IMG/VR virus record: IMGVR_UViG_3300033997_000243
Coordinates: 1-64,000 of that record
DNA: 64,000 nucleotides
Source: a virus
Strand: one strand, 5' to 3'
Of this stretch, positions 32,760 through 41,962 are shown piece after piece. The notes under the pieces were generated by a model, which saw only the letters and a list, made by a program, of their open reading frames with translations, did no database searches and was not told the origin of the DNA. The position numbers were made by a program, and so were the translations under genes. Position 1 is the first letter of the stretch, and every line of letters begins with the position of its first letter.

Positions 32760-33877
32760 GTAATGTATTTGTTGTTGATGGGAAAGAATTAAAGGAAGCA
32801 CTTGATCGAGTTGTACTAACAGTTCCTGTTGGTGAACTCACTCACTACGGTTTTGTTTTTGGTAAAAAAGCCGTTAAGTTGGTTGCTATGGATTCAGACC
32901 GTGTTGCTTCAGTTGTTCTTACCCCGAAAAGATTTAAAGGCGAAGGAGAATTCTTCTTTGCCGATGCTGTTACATTGAAAACAGCTGTTAATGGTCGTGA
33001 TGAAGTTACTATTGAATTCACCCATGATAAAATAGTGTTTTCTGCTGGCCGATTCAAAGGCGATTTAAAACGTAGCGAACCCGGAGCTTCAGCTCTTGCA
33101 GATTTAAAACTTGGATCAAGTATTGACACTGATTCAAGTATAGCAATCGATAAAGATTTTTTCGGTTCATTGGGTGATGGCGTTAAAGTTGCACGTTTAA
33201 AAGATCCATATAACGATAATTACATTCCATCGGCAACAATTGTTTATGATGGTAAGTATTTAACGGTAATGGGTAATGATGATTATCACTTGCATATATA
33301 CAAGCGAAAAATCAAGTCTAAGACTGCGCCTTTGAAACTCACAATACCTATAGGTATTTTTTCTATTTTAGATCGCATTATCAAAGATGATGCTAAATTC
33401 TTTATTACGGACGAGCGTTTGTTTATTCGTGGTAAAAACATAACTGTTTCTTTGCCCCCAATAGATACTGAAGTAAACTTGGAGCAAATAGAAAATTTCT
33501 TGGCTGGACTTAAAAAACCAATCAAATCTTTTACAATAGGTTCTGATTTCGCAACTGCTTTTCAGAACATTGCTGGTTATTTTAAGAAGGGGGTTTCTTC
33601 GCTTTTAATTAAAACCAACAAAGATCGAATCCAGTTACACTATCAAAATGATGGTGGTTCAATTGAAGATGTTGTAAAAGTCAAGGACGCAAAAGGATCA
33701 GAATTTAGCGCTCAAATAGATCCAGTTATCTTTGAGGACAGTTATAAAAACATTCGAGGCTGTAAGAAAATCGAGTTTTCTGTTTATCCTAACAAGCAAG
33801 GAGATCCTGCCTGTTATAAAATGGAAACTGAATTTTCTGATGGAGTCTTGGTAGCTTACGGATATTTCAAAGAATGA
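32756..33877 (+). CDS. Sliding-clamp-like protein (DnaN type)
   Basis: 373 aa, the length of a bacterial beta clamp. The sequence shows three repeats of strand-rich modules of about 120 residues with little helix, an LVAMDSDRVASV segment like the LxAtD motif of beta domain 1, and a YGYFKE end. Context fits well: it follows DNA polymerase, and the phage encodes its own DnaX-like loader. Start is TTG 32756 with GGAG at good spacing; no in-frame ATG is near. Similarity is by pattern only, so a structure prediction would be decisive. Confidence 0.55.
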   Translation: MSNVFVVDGKELKEALDRVVLTVPVGELTHYGFVFGKKAVKLVAMDSDRVASVVLTPKRFKGEGEFFFADAVTLKTAVNGRDEVTIEFTHDKIVFSAGRFKGDLKRSEPGASALADLKLGSSIDTDSSIAIDKDFFGSLGDGVKVARLKDPYNDNYIPSATIVYDGKYLTVMGNDDYHLHIYKRKIKSKTAPLKLTIPIGIFSILDRIIKDDAKFFITDERLFIRGKNITVSLPPIDTEVNLEQIENFLAGLKKPIKSFTIGSDFATAFQNIAGYFKKGVSSLLIKTNKDRIQLHYQNDGGSIEDVVKVKDAKGSEFSAQIDPVIFEDSYKNIRGCKKIEFSVYPNKQGDPACYKMETEFSDGVLVAYGYFKE

Positions 33878-34287
33878 TTATTCGAGATCCTAGATTACCC
33901 TTCAGTATTAGAAAAATGCCGTTGAACACTTTTATTGTTCTCGGCGTTGATTCTAAAAATAAAACTCAGTTGCTTTATGTTACATCAAACGAAAAAAGCA
34001 CTGTTTCAATCGACAGAGACAGTGTTCTTGAATATGGGCCTCATTGCAAATGTTATCCCATAGTCAGCGCAACAAATGCTATAGTGGGATCTCTCCTTTT
34101 AATCGATACTCACTATCTTGAATTTAAAACATCGCACGTTATGGTAACGCGAAAGTCTGAAATAGGATCTTACACGCTTAAACAGGCTGAAGGTGTTGGT
34201 GGACTCATGACTTTTATTGATGAATACGACAACGTATTGATTGTTCCTTATGATCCAACTAACAGCAAACTCACTGTAACTGATTAA
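33874..34287 (+). CDS. Hypothetical protein, 137 aa
   Basis: Not recognised. It overlaps the clamp-like gene by ATGA and is beta-rich with few long helices. It contains His-Cys-Lys-Cys near residue 53. It is probably translated together with the clamp-like protein and could be a replication accessory factor; no motif supports a specific job. Confidence 0.7.
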   Translation: MIIRDPRLPFSIRKMPLNTFIVLGVDSKNKTQLLYVTSNEKSTVSIDRDSVLEYGPHCKCYPIVSATNAIVGSLLLIDTHYLEFKTSHVMVTRKSEIGSYTLKQAEGVGGLMTFIDEYDNVLIVPYDPTNSKLTVTD

Positions 34288-34297
34288 AGGTGATATA

Positions 34298-34834
34298 GTG
34301 GATAAGCAAACACGCGAAAGAGTAAAGAGAATCCTTAAAAAAGACGCAAAGCTTTTACGTTTGAAACAGACGTTTCAAGATTTGCCTCAATACAATTTGG
34401 ACTTTGATGAATTAAAGCAGGAAATGAAGCACTTGCATTCAAGTCGCAAACTTCATTCACTCGAAGTTAATAGCCCTAACTTCGTTCGCAACTTAAGTAA
34501 GGCAGCTATTTTAGATCATAGCTTTCGTACACGCCTCACCGAAATTCAGGTTATGGGTTTAGAGGCAACAACTCTTTTATCCAAAACTCTGAACAGTATG
34601 GTCGATTATTTGGTTAATGAATATGCCAATGATCTTGCAAAGTTGCGTACAAAAGAAGAAAGAAAACAATTCGTAGTTGGTATCATGGAACCTTACTATG
34701 AATATTTGATTGATGCTGAGCAGTTGCTTCAAATCTGTAAATCTTACATTGACAACATTGATAAAGGCGGATTCATGATAACGCAGTTAGTTAACGCGCA
34801 TCAGGTTATCCGTAAATTTGAAGGTAACACTTAA
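34298..34834 (+). CDS. Hypothetical helical protein, 178 aa, GTG start
   Basis: Not recognised. GTG 34298 is preceded by AAAGGTGATATA. Nearly the whole protein should be helical, with a very basic first 25 residues (RERVKRILKKDAKLLRLK). Basic helical proteins of this size in a replication operon can be single-stranded-DNA or helicase-loading factors, but this is a guess. It ends in TAATG overlap with the helicase gene. Confidence 0.7.
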   Translation: MDKQTRERVKRILKKDAKLLRLKQTFQDLPQYNLDFDELKQEMKHLHSSRKLHSLEVNSPNFVRNLSKAAILDHSFRTRLTEIQVMGLEATTLLSKTLNSMVDYLVNEYANDLAKLRTKEERKQFVVGIMEPYYEYLIDAEQLLQICKSYIDNIDKGGFMITQLVNAHQVIRKFEGNT

Positions 34835-36495
34835 TGAGTAAGCCACCATTGGTGCTACGAGAACATATCTATATACCAGTGAAGGTTGTTGATATGGATC
34901 TTGCGGAAAAGCATTATATTAAACATTTTTACGAAGAAAAAGTTTGTCGTCGTTGCCCTTATAAACGAGATCGTTTCTCAGAGTTCTGCGCTAACTGCGA
35001 ACTTGGCGGTTATAAAGGTGGCGTTAATTTATTAAAACGTAAAATGGTTGGTGGCACAAACTACGTTGGATTTCCAATAGGTGATCGCTTAAACCTTGAA
35101 GATAAAATTGATATTGATTTTGATGATTTTAAAATCATTGATAAGCGTAAGCGTGTTCCAATGGACAAACGCATAAAGTTTGTTAGTGAATTGAGAGATT
35201 ATCAAATAGAAATTCTTGGTGATTGGAGTAAAGCCAAACATGGCTTGTTAAAAGCTCCACCAAGATCTGGTAAAACAATAACAACATTAGCTATTGCAAT
35301 AAAGATGGGCCAGCGCACAGTTATTATTGCTGACCAAAAAGATTTCCTTGACAACTTTTTAGAGGAAATGGAAGCACATACAAACATCAAACAAATTCAG
35401 GAATTGGCTGGTAAAAAGATCTACGGATTTCTCAAGAAAAAAGAGGACTTTGAGAATTTTCAAATAGGCTTAGCTACCTACCAAAGTTTCATCAAAGATA
35501 GTGGTATGAGTGAGAAGCGGTTAAAGTGGCTTAAAGACAATTTTGGTATGGTATGGTGTGATGAAATTCACCGTGCTAACGCAACACTTTACGCAAAATT
35601 TATCAGTAAGCTTCCGGCACTTTATAAAGGCGGCTGCACCGCGACGGACGTTAGAAAGGACGGACGGCACATAATTATTGAAAATTTAGTTGGCCCAGTT
35701 GTTGCTGAAACTACTGTAGACAGCATGAAACCTGTTGTTACAGTTCACGCAACAGACTGTGCGCCAAAGAACAGAAATAGTTATACTCGTGGGCCAGCTG
35801 CTTGGACATACGCAAACAGATTTTTATCCAAACATCCAGCACGTAATAAAAAAATCATTGAAGGAGTTGTGCATGATTTAAGAGCAGGACGCTCAATTGT
35901 TATGGCTGTTATGTTCAAGGAGCATGTTAAAGAATTGGTCGATGGAATCAATAATGCTTTTGGTGAAAAAATTGCAATTGGCTTTACTGGCGGTGGCGGC
36001 GAAAAGAACAAACGTGAACGTATTCAAATAATTCAAGATGCTCGTGCTGGAAAAGTTCGGGTTGTTGTAGGTATCAGACGTTTAATGCAATTGGGTTTGA
36101 ATGTTCCACGTTGGGACACTCTTTATATGGTTTCTCCAATTAGCAACAAGCCTAACTGGGAACAAGAGTCTCGCCGTATCTGTACTCCAATGGAAGGAAA
36201 GAAGCAACCACTTATTCGTATGTTTGTTGATATTGACATGCCCATTAGTTTTGGTTGTTTTAAAAATACCTTGGGACATAGTATAGAACTTGGCTATCGT
36301 TTAAGCAAAAAAGCAAACAGAGTTTATGGAAGTTTGCTTGATAAAAAGCTACAACGTCCTGATAACGATTCTGGAATGTACGACAGTGAAGAACGTGATG
36401 CGTACTCCGAACGCAAATCTAACAAGAAGAAAAAATCTGGCCCCAATATTGAACGTGGTTTGTTTTCTATGTTTGGAAATATGGCTAAAAAATGA
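34834..36495 (+). CDS. UvsW-like SF2 DNA helicase
   Basis: 553 aa. The N-terminal region has a likely zinc site (Cys38, Cys41, Cys52, Cys55), uncommon for the family. The helicase core follows: LRDYQ (Q-motif-like), APPRSGKT (141-148), DEIH (243-246), CTATD (motif III), GFTGGGG (linker to domain 2) and QESRRI (motif VI, from 444). T4 UvsW of this family branch-migrates and reannels DNA at forks and controls the switch of replication modes. The end is basic and disordered (RKSNKKKKSG). It shares an operon with the clamp-like protein and overlaps the next gene by ATGA. Confidence 0.8.
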   Translation: MSKPPLVLREHIYIPVKVVDMDLAEKHYIKHFYEEKVCRRCPYKRDRFSEFCANCELGGYKGGVNLLKRKMVGGTNYVGFPIGDRLNLEDKIDIDFDDFKIIDKRKRVPMDKRIKFVSELRDYQIEILGDWSKAKHGLLKAPPRSGKTITTLAIAIKMGQRTVIIADQKDFLDNFLEEMEAHTNIKQIQELAGKKIYGFLKKKEDFENFQIGLATYQSFIKDSGMSEKRLKWLKDNFGMVWCDEIHRANATLYAKFISKLPALYKGGCTATDVRKDGRHIIIENLVGPVVAETTVDSMKPVVTVHATDCAPKNRNSYTRGPAAWTYANRFLSKHPARNKKIIEGVVHDLRAGRSIVMAVMFKEHVKELVDGINNAFGEKIAIGFTGGGGEKNKRERIQIIQDARAGKVRVVVGIRRLMQLGLNVPRWDTLYMVSPISNKPNWEQESRRICTPMEGKKQPLIRMFVDIDMPISFGCFKNTLGHSIELGYRLSKKANRVYGSLLDKKLQRPDNDSGMYDSEERDAYSERKSNKKKKSGPNIERGLFSMFGNMAKK

Positions 36496-37163
36496 ATAAA
36501 CCAAAACCCAAAACCCAAAAAGACATATCGACATTAGTGTCTTGTATCTTTCCTAAAGACCGTGAGAAATTCTTGCTCTCGTGTGGCATGGATCGCCTCG
36601 TTATTGCAAATCGTAGATTAACATTCGACTTGTTAAATTGCGTATCAAGTTTTAAGCCTAAAATTTCTGAGGTCAAAACAAGAAACGTGGGTGAGCAAAA
36701 GCAAATAGAATGCTATCAAAAATTAATGGCAAATCCATTGAAAGGAAGTGGCACTTTTGTTATAAATAGTTTTCCAACTGATCTAAGGGCCAAGCAATTG
36801 GCCGCTGTTGTTATGAATAGAGCTATGGATATTTACAGCGATTTCGATAGCAGACATCGCGCTGGAAGATCCGCTCCAATGTGGATTAAGTTAACTGGCT
36901 ACAGTTCTCATGATGTTATTAAACAAATCCGTGAGACAAATCCTTGCATGTTGGTCATAACAAATATAAATGATGAATCAACTCCGTACAAAATAGAAAA
37001 ACTTCGAGACATTCTCGATGTATTCGATAGCATTCCAAAACTTGTTGTGACAGCTGGACAAGACCCACTTACATTTTTTGCGCGTAAGCTGTATTATCCT
37101 GTCACTGCCGCAATAAGAATTGGTTCCGATCAAAAAATAACACATATTCTGGATATGCTTTAA
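36492..37163 (+). CDS. DnaC/IstB-like protein with a degenerate P-loop
   Basis: 223 aa. From residue about 85 the order resembles AAA+ helicase loaders: a strand GTFVINS, then a turn where the P-loop should be but reading SFPTDLRAKQ with no GKT, then a helix AAVVMNRAMDIYSD. A Walker-B-like strand MLVITNINDE follows, and after a helix, KLVVTAGQDPLTFF is like sensor 1. Catalytic Lys and Thr are missing, so ATP binding is unlikely. The N-terminal 80 residues have no recognised domain. It could be a structural helicase-loading partner, but similarity is faint. Confidence 0.4.
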   Translation: MNKPKPKTQKDISTLVSCIFPKDREKFLLSCGMDRLVIANRRLTFDLLNCVSSFKPKISEVKTRNVGEQKQIECYQKLMANPLKGSGTFVINSFPTDLRAKQLAAVVMNRAMDIYSDFDSRHRAGRSAPMWIKLTGYSSHDVIKQIRETNPCMLVITNINDESTPYKIEKLRDILDVFDSIPKLVVTAGQDPLTFFARKLYYPVTAAIRIGSDQKITHILDML

Positions 37164-37669
37164 TGGACTCACTGCTTTATTGGTTGTTTCAAGGTAAACA
37201 ACATTTACCTATGAAATTTATTTTTCAAAAACCTGTATTCAATGTTACTTTTGATGGTATAAATTTTCAGGATAAGTTTGCCGAGTGGAAAGAAAACAGA
37301 AGCTTTTACGGAAGAAAGTCGAGAGATTTATTGATCCCTCTTAACTATGTAGTAAGGGAAGAACCCGCAACTGGATTCTACTATTTATTAAATGGCTACT
37401 ATGTAGATCCAAAGCAGTATGCAGATTGTGCTTGTCAGGCCGTAACACTACTGGCCAGTTGGTATGTGGAAAGGCATGTTAGCATTGAAGATAGATCGGA
37501 TATGCTTGCAGATTTACCTCATATTGTGGATGCTGATTTCGCTGAAAGTCTTTTGGCCGGAACTTATCATCCATTTGAAATATTTATGAAAAAATTTCCT
37601 TCAGGATCTATACATGACATGCCTCTGTATAGAATAAATCATCCATTCAAAGTTCGGATAAATAAATGA
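37163..37669 (+). CDS. Hypothetical protein, 168 aa
   Basis: Not recognised. The ATG shares its A with the preceding stop (TAATG). The protein is aromatic-rich (many Phe, Tyr, Trp) with a CACQAVTLLASWYVERHV helix near residue 90. It ends in ATGA overlap with the next gene. No catalytic motif or membrane segment. Confidence 0.75.
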   Translation: MDSLLYWLFQGKQHLPMKFIFQKPVFNVTFDGINFQDKFAEWKENRSFYGRKSRDLLIPLNYVVREEPATGFYYLLNGYYVDPKQYADCACQAVTLLASWYVERHVSIEDRSDMLADLPHIVDADFAESLLAGTYHPFEIFMKKFPSGSIHDMPLYRINHPFKVRINK

Positions 37670-38415
37670 AAATATTAAGTAAATCAGTTTTAGGTATTTG
37701 GCACAAAAAATTCGCATGGTTTCCTGTTACTGACAATCGTGCGGAAGGTAACGACTTGACGACAACAACAATTTGGCTTGAAGATTATTGGAGTCGTACA
37801 ATTGTATCTCGTCAAGATCGTAGTTTAAAAACTCAGGTTCTTACAACCGAAGATTACTTGAAGTTTTGGTTGGAAGCAACTATTCCATTTGTGTACAGAA
37901 GATTACCTTCTGGTTCAGTAGATGCTTTAGATCAAGAAACTTTTATCAAGTGTTACATGGATCGTTCAATCGAAGAAGCTGCTGACACTCTTCAAACGCA
38001 CAACATGCTGACTACTCAACTGGATATACTTATTCCAGAATTCTTAAATACTGGAATAAGTGGTGAAGAAGTTGTGGAGAAAAGTTCGGGCTTGAGTTTT
38101 GAACAGTTCAAGTTTAATCTGCTTGCTCGTGCTTGGAATCCTCATGTTCCAACTTTAATGAAGCAGCATGGTAAAACTTTAGAGCTTCCTGAAGGCCACA
38201 CTTCTGATTCTTTACTCAGTTTGTTGATGGAATCTAAATATTTTGCAAATAATCCTATTTACGCACAGTACGATTATTTGCAGAAAATGCTTTCTGATAA
38301 ACGAATTTGTTTCACATACAATCCTAAAAATGTTGTTACCGGAATAAATTTGATGAACAGTCGCCTTACTCAAGTTGAAATCAGTGTAAGTGTTGCAGCA
38401 CCTAAGAAGGATTAA
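37666..38415 (+). CDS. Hypothetical protein, 249 aa
   Basis: Not recognised. The N-terminal 80 residues are Trp- and Thr-rich (WHKKFAWFPV, TTTTIWLEDYW) and look beta-structured; the rest is mainly helical. It is in the polymerase-operon tail, coupled to the preceding gene by an ATGA overlap and to the next by a 2-nt gap. Confidence 0.75.
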   Translation: MKILSKSVLGIWHKKFAWFPVTDNRAEGNDLTTTTIWLEDYWSRTIVSRQDRSLKTQVLTTEDYLKFWLEATIPFVYRRLPSGSVDALDQETFIKCYMDRSIEEAADTLQTHNMLTTQLDILIPEFLNTGISGEEVVEKSSGLSFEQFKFNLLARAWNPHVPTLMKQHGKTLELPEGHTSDSLLSLLMESKYFANNPIYAQYDYLQKMLSDKRICFTYNPKNVVTGINLMNSRLTQVEISVSVAAPKKD

Positions 38416-38417
38416 AA

Positions 38418-38606
38418 ATGTCATTAGATGTTCTTAACAGATTATTAGCCGATCCCAAATTAAATCTTCCAAAACACCGCAGAAGCGTTAGTGAAGGCGG
38501 CTCGAATTTAAAGTGGTTAAAAGATCATATCGAGGACAAGAATGAGATTAGTCCAGAATTGCGCTCATTGCTCGATACTCCAATTCAAAATCTTGTGAAA
38601 GGTTAA
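38418..38606 (+). CDS. Small hypothetical protein, 62 aa
   Basis: Not recognised. AAGGATTAAAA precedes its ATG. It is basic in the middle (KHRRSVSEGG) and helical at the end. Both gaps to its neighbours are below 6 nt, which supports it as a true gene despite its size. Confidence 0.65.
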   Translation: MSLDVLNRLLADPKLNLPKHRRSVSEGGSNLKWLKDHIEDKNEISPELRSLLDTPIQNLVKG

Positions 38607-38611
38607 AACTT

Positions 38612-39520
38612 ATGTTCGGCTCAAGTAACGATATGCGACCTAGATGGATAGGATGGGATAAAGCCCGTCCAGATATTCCAGAACAGTTTGAAGAAAAAAC
38701 ATCGGAACCTGATGTCCGAACAGAAGTATATTTGCCTGTATTATTTGACGAATCAAATATAGATCTGACCAGTATCGAAAATCAAATTCAATACTGGCAG
38801 CGCAAGATCGATGAAAACAAGATAATCAAGGCTCATGTTGAATCTCTTGAGGAACAGGTTAATAAAACACTTTCTAAATATCCGACCTATATGGAACTCT
38901 TTCATGAATTAAATATGCTTATAGCAGAAAACATGATTGAGCGCGAAAAATACGAAGAAAATTTAAAGCAGGAAATGCTTCGTATGAAACAGGAAGGAGC
39001 TGCTGGTAAAGAAATTCTTGAAAGACTTCGAGCTTTAAATGAAAGTCAGACAATTAGTGCTAATGAAAAACCTAAATTGTCGGATAAGCAAATTCAAAAG
39101 TTGTATAAAGCTCTCAAGAAAGAACTTAATAGAGTTCTGCATCCAGATAAATTGGGAAGTGATTTCAGCAAAGCAATGTACGATCATGCGAAAACTTTAT
39201 TAGAAGCACATGCTTTTGATGAACTTCGTACATTACTCGATGAATTAAAAATAACCAAGAATAAAAAAGCCAGCAAATTCTCTAAGAAAGCTGCTGCCGA
39301 AAAATTGAAGCGCAGAGTTGAAGAATTGAAGGCACAGGCAATACAAATTCAGGAAGAAGTAAAATCAATTTTACTGAGTCCTCGTGGAATGCTGTGCGCT
39401 GCTTATGAACAATTTGGTGATAGCTATGCTTTGATGCGTACTGCGATTAATTTAATTTCAGAACAAATCAGAATGGCTAAAGCCGAAAAGTTTAGATTCA
39501 AACAAACTGAATTCGACTAG
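38612..39520 (+). CDS. J-domain-like coiled-coil protein
   Basis: 302 aa. Residues about 158-215 resemble a J domain: KLYKALKKELNRVLHPDKLG with the HPD triad at 177-179, then a helix with EAHAFDELRTLL. J domains bring substrates to Hsp70 and trigger its ATPase. Both flanks are long charged helices (about 50-150 and 225-302), so the J domain sits in a coiled-coil protein without zinc or G/F regions. A phage may use it to direct host DnaK to assembly or replication complexes. It is the last gene of the polymerase operon, directly before a terminator and the tail module. Confidence 0.6.
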   Translation: MFGSSNDMRPRWIGWDKARPDIPEQFEEKTSEPDVRTEVYLPVLFDESNIDLTSIENQIQYWQRKIDENKIIKAHVESLEEQVNKTLSKYPTYMELFHELNMLIAENMIEREKYEENLKQEMLRMKQEGAAGKEILERLRALNESQTISANEKPKLSDKQIQKLYKALKKELNRVLHPDKLGSDFSKAMYDHAKTLLEAHAFDELRTLLDELKITKNKKASKFSKKAAAEKLKRRVEELKAQAIQIQEEVKSILLSPRGMLCAAYEQFGDSYALMRTAINLISEQIRMAKAEKFRFKQTEFD

Positions 39521-39525
39521 CCAAC

Positions 39526-39556
39526 AAAGGGATCTTGCGATCCCTTTTCTTTTTCT
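39526..39556 (+). terminator. Intrinsic terminator before the tail module
   Basis: AAAGGGATC (39526-39534) pairs with GATCCCTTT (39539-39547) around TTGC, followed by TCTTTTT. Confidence 0.9.
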
Positions 39557-39581
39557 ACCTCAAAATTTAATCATTGTCAAA

Positions 39582-39603
39582 ACTCCATAATTTATGTCTA
39601 TAC
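39582..39603 (+). promoter_or_regulatory. Putative promoter motif before the tail sheath gene
   Basis: ACTCCATAATTTATGTCTATAC shares ATAATTT and the TGTxTATA-like end with the other putative phage promoters. It lies between a terminator and the sheath gene, so the sheath ORF's apparent earlier start at 39594 would sit within the promoter. Confidence 0.4.
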
Positions 39604-39635
39604 TGAAAAAGTATTGTCAATGGAGCAAAAACGCT

Positions 39636-41288
39636 ATGATTAACCCTTCAAATCCGGCACCTGGTGTCTACGGATATATTAAAGACGCTTCTGAAAGATT
39701 TCCACTCGTTTCCTCAAGTATTCCGGCTTATGTTGGCGAAGCTCAACGTGGTAAACCGAATACACCTATTTTCGTAACCGACAATGAAGATCGTCGTGCT
39801 AAGCTTGGCGATCTGAATCCACAAAAATATGGATTTGCTGGTTACTGTTTAGATCGTAACTTAAGAAATACTAACCGTGCGTTTTTCGTGCGTGTTGTCA
39901 ATCAGGCTAAAACTGCTTTTGCTTGGTTGACTGTTGATGATCCGGCTGCTGTTAATCCTGTAATGCGCTTAACAAATAATTCTGTTGCCGGATCTAATGT
40001 TCCTGAAGGCAATGAAGATCCAATGAAAAATATTGGATTTCTTGCAACAACTCCTGGAATTCAAAACGTAACTGGTTTCTTTAGCGCCAAAGATCCAGGT
40101 GCTTGGAATAATCAAATAACTGTTGCTGTTGGCCCATCAAATCCAGCTGGTGTTCCATTACGTTCAAATGGCCACAACCCAAAACATTTGAATGTTTATG
40201 TTTATTACGGAGCATTTGCTGCTGGTATAGCACCGATTGAAAAGTTTACTGTTAGTTTAACTCAAGAAGTTAACGAGAACGGCGAGCAAATGTATATTGA
40301 AGATGTTATTAACGTCAACAGTAAATACATTGATTTCAAACACAACGAATTGTTTGGCGCTCAATACGAATTCGTTACTTCTGCCCACGAAACTTTGGCT
40401 GGCGGTGATGATGGCCAACGCGCCACAGTAACTCAAATAGTTAATGCTTGGGATGCTTACTCAGATCCTGAACAAATTGACATCAGCTTGTTAGTAAACG
40501 CTGGTTACACTCACCATTTGATTCAACACAAAATGTTGCAATTGGCTGAACAGCGCGGTGATGCTTATGCAATTCTTGATACACCAAGTAATATGCAAGA
40601 AGTTTCAAACAGTGTTGCTTATCGTCGTCAAACATTAAATGCTAATACCTTTTGGGGTGGCATGTACGGCCCTGATATTTTGATTTACGATACATTCACT
40701 GATCGCCAGCTTTATATTCCTATCAGTGGTGACGTTGCACAACGTATGGCATTTACCGCAAGTAATCGTGCTCTTTGGTTTGCCGCTGCTGGTATGGAGA
40801 ATGGTACTCTGCAAAATATTCTTGGTGTTCGCCATGAATATGATCAAGGTGCTCGTGATGCTCTGGAACAAGCTCAAGTTAACTACGTGCGTAAACTTCC
40901 AGATGGTTTAGGTTACTGCTTATGGTCACAGAATACATTGCTTGCTCGTGCAAGTGCTTTCCGTGATGCTAACGTAGTTGCACTTTCACTTCACATTTTG
41001 AAAGCCAGCAAAACTTACACAGAGAATAAATTGTTTGATCCAAACGATGCTTTCTTACGTGCAAGTATCAAAACAAGTGCTGATGATTTTATGCGTCCAA
41101 TTAAAGCTGGCCGTGGTGTTGAATATTTCAATAACCAATGTGATGAAAGAAATAACACTAAAGATTTAATTGCAAACGGCGATTTAGTATTGGACATGCT
41201 TTATGATCCGACTATTGCAACAAAACGTGTACACGTTCGTTTCAATTTGAATCCGAAGGGCAGCACTTTTACAGGCATTGAAGCATAA
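39636..41288 (+). CDS. Tail sheath protein
   Basis: 550 aa. The start NPAPGVYGYIKD, followed by SSIPAYVGEAQRGKPNTP, is the typical N-terminal opening of contractile sheath proteins, in which each subunit begins with a short strand and a first beta domain. The C-terminal part (RASIKTSADDFMRPI, then GRGVEYFNNQCDERNN, ending in a long strand) matches the sheath's conserved last domain that links to neighbours. Sheath contraction drives the tube through the host envelope. ATG 39636 with GGAG was chosen over ATG 39594, which lies in the putative promoter. It identifies the phage as contractile-tailed. Confidence 0.85.
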   Translation: MINPSNPAPGVYGYIKDASERFPLVSSSIPAYVGEAQRGKPNTPIFVTDNEDRRAKLGDLNPQKYGFAGYCLDRNLRNTNRAFFVRVVNQAKTAFAWLTVDDPAAVNPVMRLTNNSVAGSNVPEGNEDPMKNIGFLATTPGIQNVTGFFSAKDPGAWNNQITVAVGPSNPAGVPLRSNGHNPKHLNVYVYYGAFAAGIAPIEKFTVSLTQEVNENGEQMYIEDVINVNSKYIDFKHNELFGAQYEFVTSAHETLAGGDDGQRATVTQIVNAWDAYSDPEQIDISLLVNAGYTHHLIQHKMLQLAEQRGDAYAILDTPSNMQEVSNSVAYRRQTLNANTFWGGMYGPDILIYDTFTDRQLYIPISGDVAQRMAFTASNRALWFAAAGMENGTLQNILGVRHEYDQGARDALEQAQVNYVRKLPDGLGYCLWSQNTLLARASAFRDANVVALSLHILKASKTYTENKLFDPNDAFLRASIKTSADDFMRPIKAGRGVEYFNNQCDERNNTKDLIANGDLVLDMLYDPTIATKRVHVRFNLNPKGSTFTGIEA

Positions 41289-41299
41289 GGAGAATCCTG

Positions 41300-41962
41300 A
41301 TGGCAAGTCCGGCAATGGAACTTCGTTTACAGAAATTCATTGATGCTGCTGAAATAATCAGTAACATGGGTGATCTTAATAACGAAACACCTGTTGCTTT
41401 GCGTCATCAAGATCCAACAAGTTTACGTACCACAACTTTTGTGTGCAGTCAGGTAGAACCAACTCGTATGGTTCTACCTGCTAACGTAATTTGGATCAAC
41501 TTTGATCGCAATAGCAAATTTTATAAGCAAGCACTACAACGTACAAGTAAAACAAGCGGTTCCCACAGTGAATTTGAACACAGTTGGGAACTTCTGTATT
41601 TCTATGACGAAGTTTTTGATCAGCAATACTATGATCCTTCAGACTTAGAAGGCATGGATGATGAACCAGTTTCTTATGCAACAACATTAGAAGCCGGTAT
41701 TTTTAAACTGACTACTCAACCTACTATTGCACTTGCTCCACGTATCATAAGTGAAGGGCATTATACTCTTACAAATGATCGAGATCCAACTGCACACGAT
41801 CATCCAGAAAAACCTGCAACGATGTTAAAGACAGTCAGCGCCTTTGTTACTGTTCAAAATCAAAATGCTCCAGCTATTGGAATGGCTTTGGTCTGTGACA
41901 GTCACACAACTGCAATTTGGCGCAGATTAACAGAAGCTGATGTAAATATGGGAGCAGCGTAA
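41300..41962 (+). CDS. Tail-module protein, paralogue 1 (base domain only)
   Basis: 220 aa. It carries the base domain shared by this and the next two genes: a strand with CSQVEPTRMVLPANVIWINFD, then YKQALQRTSK, W-x-x-LYFYDEVFDQQYY, and a second part with NDRDPTAHDHPEKPATMLK. It has no Ig-like extension. Being directly after the sheath gene, it is probably a virion protein of the tail. AAGGAGAAT precedes its ATG; it ends in a TAATG overlap with paralogue 2. The base domain is not recognised beyond this family. Confidence 0.7.
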   Translation: MASPAMELRLQKFIDAAEIISNMGDLNNETPVALRHQDPTSLRTTTFVCSQVEPTRMVLPANVIWINFDRNSKFYKQALQRTSKTSGSHSEFEHSWELLYFYDEVFDQQYYDPSDLEGMDDEPVSYATTLEAGIFKLTTQPTIALAPRIISEGHYTLTNDRDPTAHDHPEKPATMLKTVSAFVTVQNQNAPAIGMALVCDSHTTAIWRRLTEADVNMGAA

